Below, piece after piece: positions 60,401-64,000 of a stretch of 64,000 nucleotides of DNA. The notes beneath the pieces are model-generated. The model was not told the DNA's origin and did not search any database. It was given only the letters and a program-made list of their open reading frames with translations. The DNA lies in NCBI GenBank assembly GCA_012861695.1, contig JAAOOA010000167.1:242501-306500 (forward strand), given 5' to 3'. Within the stretch, counting starts at the first letter, position 1; each line of letters starts with the position of its first letter. Position numbers and translations under genes: made by a program. This stretch comes from Trematomus loennbergii. Lineage: Eukaryota; Chordata; Actinopteri; Perciformes; Nototheniidae.

Positions 60401-60552
60401 TTTATATAACAAGGGTTACAATACGTAACCCGGCGTTTCTTCTCCAGTGTTTGTACAGATCATTCGTAGAATTTAACACGGATTAAACCTGACCATCTCC
60501 ATCAGATAATAAACTCTGACCTGAGGCTGTGCAGCTACTCTAATGTATTTAA

Positions 60553-61029
60553 AAAGTGCCGGCCCTAACCTATTTGCTACCCTTGGCAATATTTTAGCTT
60601 GCGCCGTCACTTAATTGGGGTGGACCTCATCTCCTCTAGGGGGGACCGGGGGCATGACCGCGGGAAGAAATGTTTTAAACATTCTAAAGTGAAATGCTTC
60701 AATCTGGTGCACATTCAGGGCAAAATTAAGACACTAAATCTTTGGGGTCTCAAAACCCATATGAAAAGTGTGCAGGTCCCCTACCACCTGTCTCGGGGAG
60801 GCGCCACAGTGTATGGGCTCTGTATGTAATCTACTGTAGGCCTATTTCTGTTGTTGTTATCTAACATTTATTGTTAATAGTATTAGAAAAACAATTGTAA
60901 AAAAATAGTAAAAGTTAATCATTTTGAATTAGATTTTTTTCTGCCCCCCCTATTTGCGGCACCCCCCATGGATGGATGAGCATTCACCTAAACTTCCTAT
61001 GATACGATACGACATACTGGGCCGGCCCT
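60553..61029. mobile_element. Non-autonomous hAT-type element, unit 3
   Basis: The same insertion as 35,330-35,802, with GTGCCGGCCCTAACC at the left and GGGCCGGCCCT at the right, flanked by gtatttaa and gtgtttat. It predates the unit 2/3 duplication. Confidence 0.72.
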
Positions 61030-61468
61030 GTGTTTATATCTTCAGCAGTGTGCATGGCCCTTCTGCCTGTAACGCAGAAAACCACCAGCAGGAGGTTCAG
61101 TTTGTGTGTTTGGTTTAAGGATGGTACCCACTTGAATGAATCTTCTTGTTTTGAGTTTGTTTCCTCATGATGTATTGGAGTTGATCACGTTATTAAGACT
61201 ATAGTTTTAGGCCTGTTTCAACATGACCATACCTCTTCATGCACAAAGACAGCACATATTTTCCACTGCCTATAACGCTCAACTATGGTTTTTATTTCAT
61301 GATGTTCTCAGCCACGTGTTAACTGTTAACTGTTTCATCTAGAGCTCTGAGCTGAAACCACAGAGAGTCTGACCCCAGCCTCAGAACACTCTGCACAGGA
61401 AGAGGAAGTTCTCATCACATTATATTTCTGTGTCTCACAGTGAGACGCTCAGACAGCAGGAAGACATC

Positions 61469-63126
61469 ATGGAGGTCACAGCGCTCTGCAGCCGACTGCG
61501 TGAGTCTCAGCTTTCTTTCAACTTTCATTTATTCTTTTATATTAACACATATGAGGCTGATTTACAGTTTTCTTTATTTTTATATCCAGTGATGTGTGTC
61601 GTCATTCTGCTTGGTGCACATATTCAGAAGAGCTCTACGGGAAACAATGGTGGGTAGCAACTATCAAAAGTAACTTTTTACATTTTTCCACAAATGCTTT
61701 CCACAGTTTCAGTCTTTAACTCCCAACAAGATTCAAGTTAAGGCTGATAATAGCCATTTAATTGCATCTGTTTATGTCTCTGTAGAGTAATATAAAGTTA
61801 ATGAAGTTTCAAATATGTATTTTCTAACCTGAATAGTAGGCTGACAATGTCAACTTGAAATTAAATCAAACATTCCAGATTGTGATTTTTTAATTTTCCC
61901 GATTTCTATCATAGTTTTGCAAGTCATTTTTTATGTATCAAATGCTCTATTGTCTCTGTTTCTGTCCTCAGACGCAGCTTTGCAAATGATTGCAGAGAGA
62001 CTGCAGCTCTTTGAATACACACCCTTCTCTTTTCTCTGTGAGGGTCCTGGCTCTCCTCTGAGGGGTTTAGGAACAACAATGAGTTAATTCAGGATTGTTA
62101 TACTATTGATTCATCAACACTGAACTGCACCATTAAATCAGCCTATGCACCGGACAGTGGGGTTTACTGGTGTGAGGATGGAAAAGGAGAGAAGAGCAAC
62201 TCTGTCGACATCACCGTCACCGGTATGTTTATAGTAATTAAGATTTGTTTTAAACTGCAATGCTCTTTTCCTTTAATTCAGATATACTGCAGATAGTTTT
62301 CAATGTTACATCTATATACAGTACTTGTAAAACATATTGATTCTGACCAAGTGTGTCATAAATATGCAGGAATTGCAATGCCTCAAACTTTTTTAATATC
62401 TTGGGATCAGAAGACAGTTGTCAAAGACAAAACTATTTTGTATCTGAACATTTTAAAGAAAATGTCATTTCTGATTTATTGATCATGTAGTTCTGGTTAA
62501 TTCTGATATTTTCATTCAGTACGTGTATGATGCCACATTTTACATTCACTGTATTTTCAGGATGACATTTCTTCCCTCTGTCTAAATCATCTCCTATTCT
62601 TTATTATAAATAACAGATAAGACTAAACGTTGATCCTGATGTTGTTCAGGTGGCTCTGTGATCCTGGAGAGTCCTGTGCTTCCTGTGATGGAGGGAGAAT
62701 CTGTGACTCTGAGCTGCAGAAACAAGATGACCACTTCCTCCATCCTGTCAGCTGACTTCTAAAAATGGCCGCCTCATCAGGAGCAGCTCTACAGGAATCA
62801 TCACCATCCACAAGGTTTCTACATCTGACGAAGGACTCTACAAGTGCAGCATCCCTGATGGTGGAGAATCACCATTGAGCTGGCTGACTGTCAGAGGTGA
62901 GATATTGCATGAAAGCTAACATTTGGAGAATATATGTGAGTTTTTTATTTATATATTCACGTTGTGTTGTGTTTGCAGCTGTTCACAGAGAGACGTGTCC
63001 CTCCTTGGATCACTCCCTTCACGTCCTCCTCGTCTTAAGGACTGTGTTCACCGTAGTGATGTGGCTCTGCTGCTGCTGCTGGTGGGACTGCTGCATTGTG
63101 GGAAACTCAGGGTCACACAGAAATAA
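61469..63126 (+). CDS. Fc-receptor-like protein, short tail, unit 3 copy with frame breaks
   Basis: The same exon plan as 36,235-37,895: 61,469-61,499, 61,590-61,649, Ig1 61,972-62,222, Ig2 62,650-62,896, transmembrane 62,979-63,126. Sequence is nearly identical to unit 2. Differences include a G lost in a G-run of Ig1 (near 62,062), two bases lost in Ig2 (near 62,758, giving TTCTAA), and a G lost in the transmembrane exon (near 63,061). Each breaks frame. Either a recent pseudogene or an intact gene with sequence errors; the losses are of the kind long reads make. Confidence 0.7.
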
Positions 63127-63898
63127 CTCATGTAAAAAAGATCAGAGATAGTTTGGTCATCAAGATAATGAACACCACGAGCCGAGGACATTATCACTTT
63201 CTTCAGCGTTGTATCTCTTCTTCTGCTCAGGTTGAGTGTGAGGTGTGTAACTTCTCTGTGTCACATGATGGTACGTGCAGCAGCTGTTAGACTTTCTCAC
63301 ACTCAAGACAAAGTTAAAACCACAGAGGTACTGACTGACGCATGCATTTATTTTTAAAGGCGAGCTGAGGGTATGTTGATCTGAGTTTTATTTTAGACTC
63401 CAGATACTTTCAGCTTCTCAGACACAACCCACAGAAAAGGTTTTTATTTAAATGTATGTGAATATGTAGATGAGGCTTTGACGTGACTTTAGGAGCAACT
63501 TAATCTTTATGGTTTTATAGAGTAACTTAAGTGTAAATTGAGTCTAAAGTGATATATATTTGGAGTTGTTGTGAGTGACGAACATGATAATACCTGCTAG
63601 CATATTAGCACTGCCACTAAGCATGTTGGTATCCTAACTTTATCAGGCTAGCAGGAATGCAGACATGTGCTATTTAGGCAACAAACAATACAGACTTATG
63701 TTGTGTGTTTATTTAAACAGAAAACAAGTACATATATAAATGACAATGTATCAACAATCAATTTTTCCTGCGCAACTGATTTTGCAACATCATATAATAT
63801 TCAAATATTACTCCAAAAACATTATATATTTTATCAAATGTTGTAAAGTGTATCTCACTGTATATGCCTATAGAAAAAATATTTAGAAATTGATATTT

Positions 63899-64000
63899 CC
63901 AAAGAAAACTCTCCAAAATGTCCGAGATGTAAATAAAAGAAGGAACATTTATGCATCTGTTTTGGGATTGTGATCTCTTGAAACATTTCTGGGATTTGAT
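63899..64000 (+). mobile_element. L1-type LINE fragment, unit 3 copy (runs off window)
   Basis: Same insertion point as 38,670. It reads NSPKCPRCK then GTFMHLFWDCDLLKHFW, the cysteine-rich end of an L1-like ORF2. It contains an extra gtaaataaaagaa absent at 38,696. Confidence 0.7.

Larger units (their letters stand above)
54431..60434 (+). mobile_element. DIRS-type tyrosine-recombinase retrotransposon
   Basis: Long inverted terminal repeats (about 54,441-54,612 and 60,227-60,400), a Gag-like frame, reverse transcriptase, RNase H and a tyrosine recombinase, all on the plus strand, plus an internal complementary region near the right end. The insertion point is exact: unit 2 reads ggagctgtttcttctcc at about 34,632; here ggagctgtt and (gtt)tcttctcc are parted with no target duplication beyond the shared GTT. 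This is the classical DIRS layout. Several frame breaks suggest it is no longer active. Confidence 0.92.

Overview
The window looks like the genome of a ray-finned (teleost, probably percomorph) fish. Small phase-matched exons with GT/AG borders encode immunoglobulin-superfamily receptors of fish type (butyrophilin-like and Fc-receptor-like). They sit among fish-type transposons (L2- and L1-like LINEs, DIRS, hAT, piggyBac, Harbinger MITEs, tRNA-derived SINE pieces) and long (GT)n microsatellites. No bacterial features, rRNA or tRNA genes were seen.

Layout. 1-623: right end of a piggyBac-like element. 1,018-5,750: butyrophilin-like gene, copy 1 (minus strand). 6,150-13,050: non-genic DNA with (GT)n tracts and an L2-type LINE. 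13,513-17,950: Fc-receptor-like gene with a long tyrosine-bearing tail (minus). 18,898-22,440: an interferon-response-like motif, a possible first exon, SINE and LINE pieces, a solo LTR and tandem repeats. 22,560-39,430: duplication unit 2, with a butyrophilin-like/lamin-tail gene (minus) holding a 3.8 kb LTR element, then (GT)n, then a short-tailed Fc-receptor-like gene (plus). 39,430-64,000 and beyond: unit 3, the same pair again, enlarged by a nested hAT/hAT/piggyBac insertion (48.6-54.3 kb) and a 6 kb DIRS element (54.4-60.4 kb).

Main point. In units 2 and 3 the minus-strand gene appears to encode signal peptide, Ig V-set, Ig C-set, transmembrane helix, basic juxtamembrane segment, several cytoplasmic coiled-coil exons, and then three exons forming a lamin tail domain. 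I know of no named family with an Ig ectodomain and a lamin-type tail in one chain. The link rests on strand, spacing, exon phase and joint duplication; it needs transcript evidence. The neighbouring Fc-receptor-like genes form a paired-receptor pattern: one long-tailed with tyrosine motifs, and two copies with short tails.

Units 2 and 3 differ by many single-base indels that break exons differently in each copy, which points to unpolished long-read sequence as much as to pseudogenes. Because the units are paralogous, many transposons have a visible empty site in the sister copy, so boundaries, target duplications and relative ages can be read directly.
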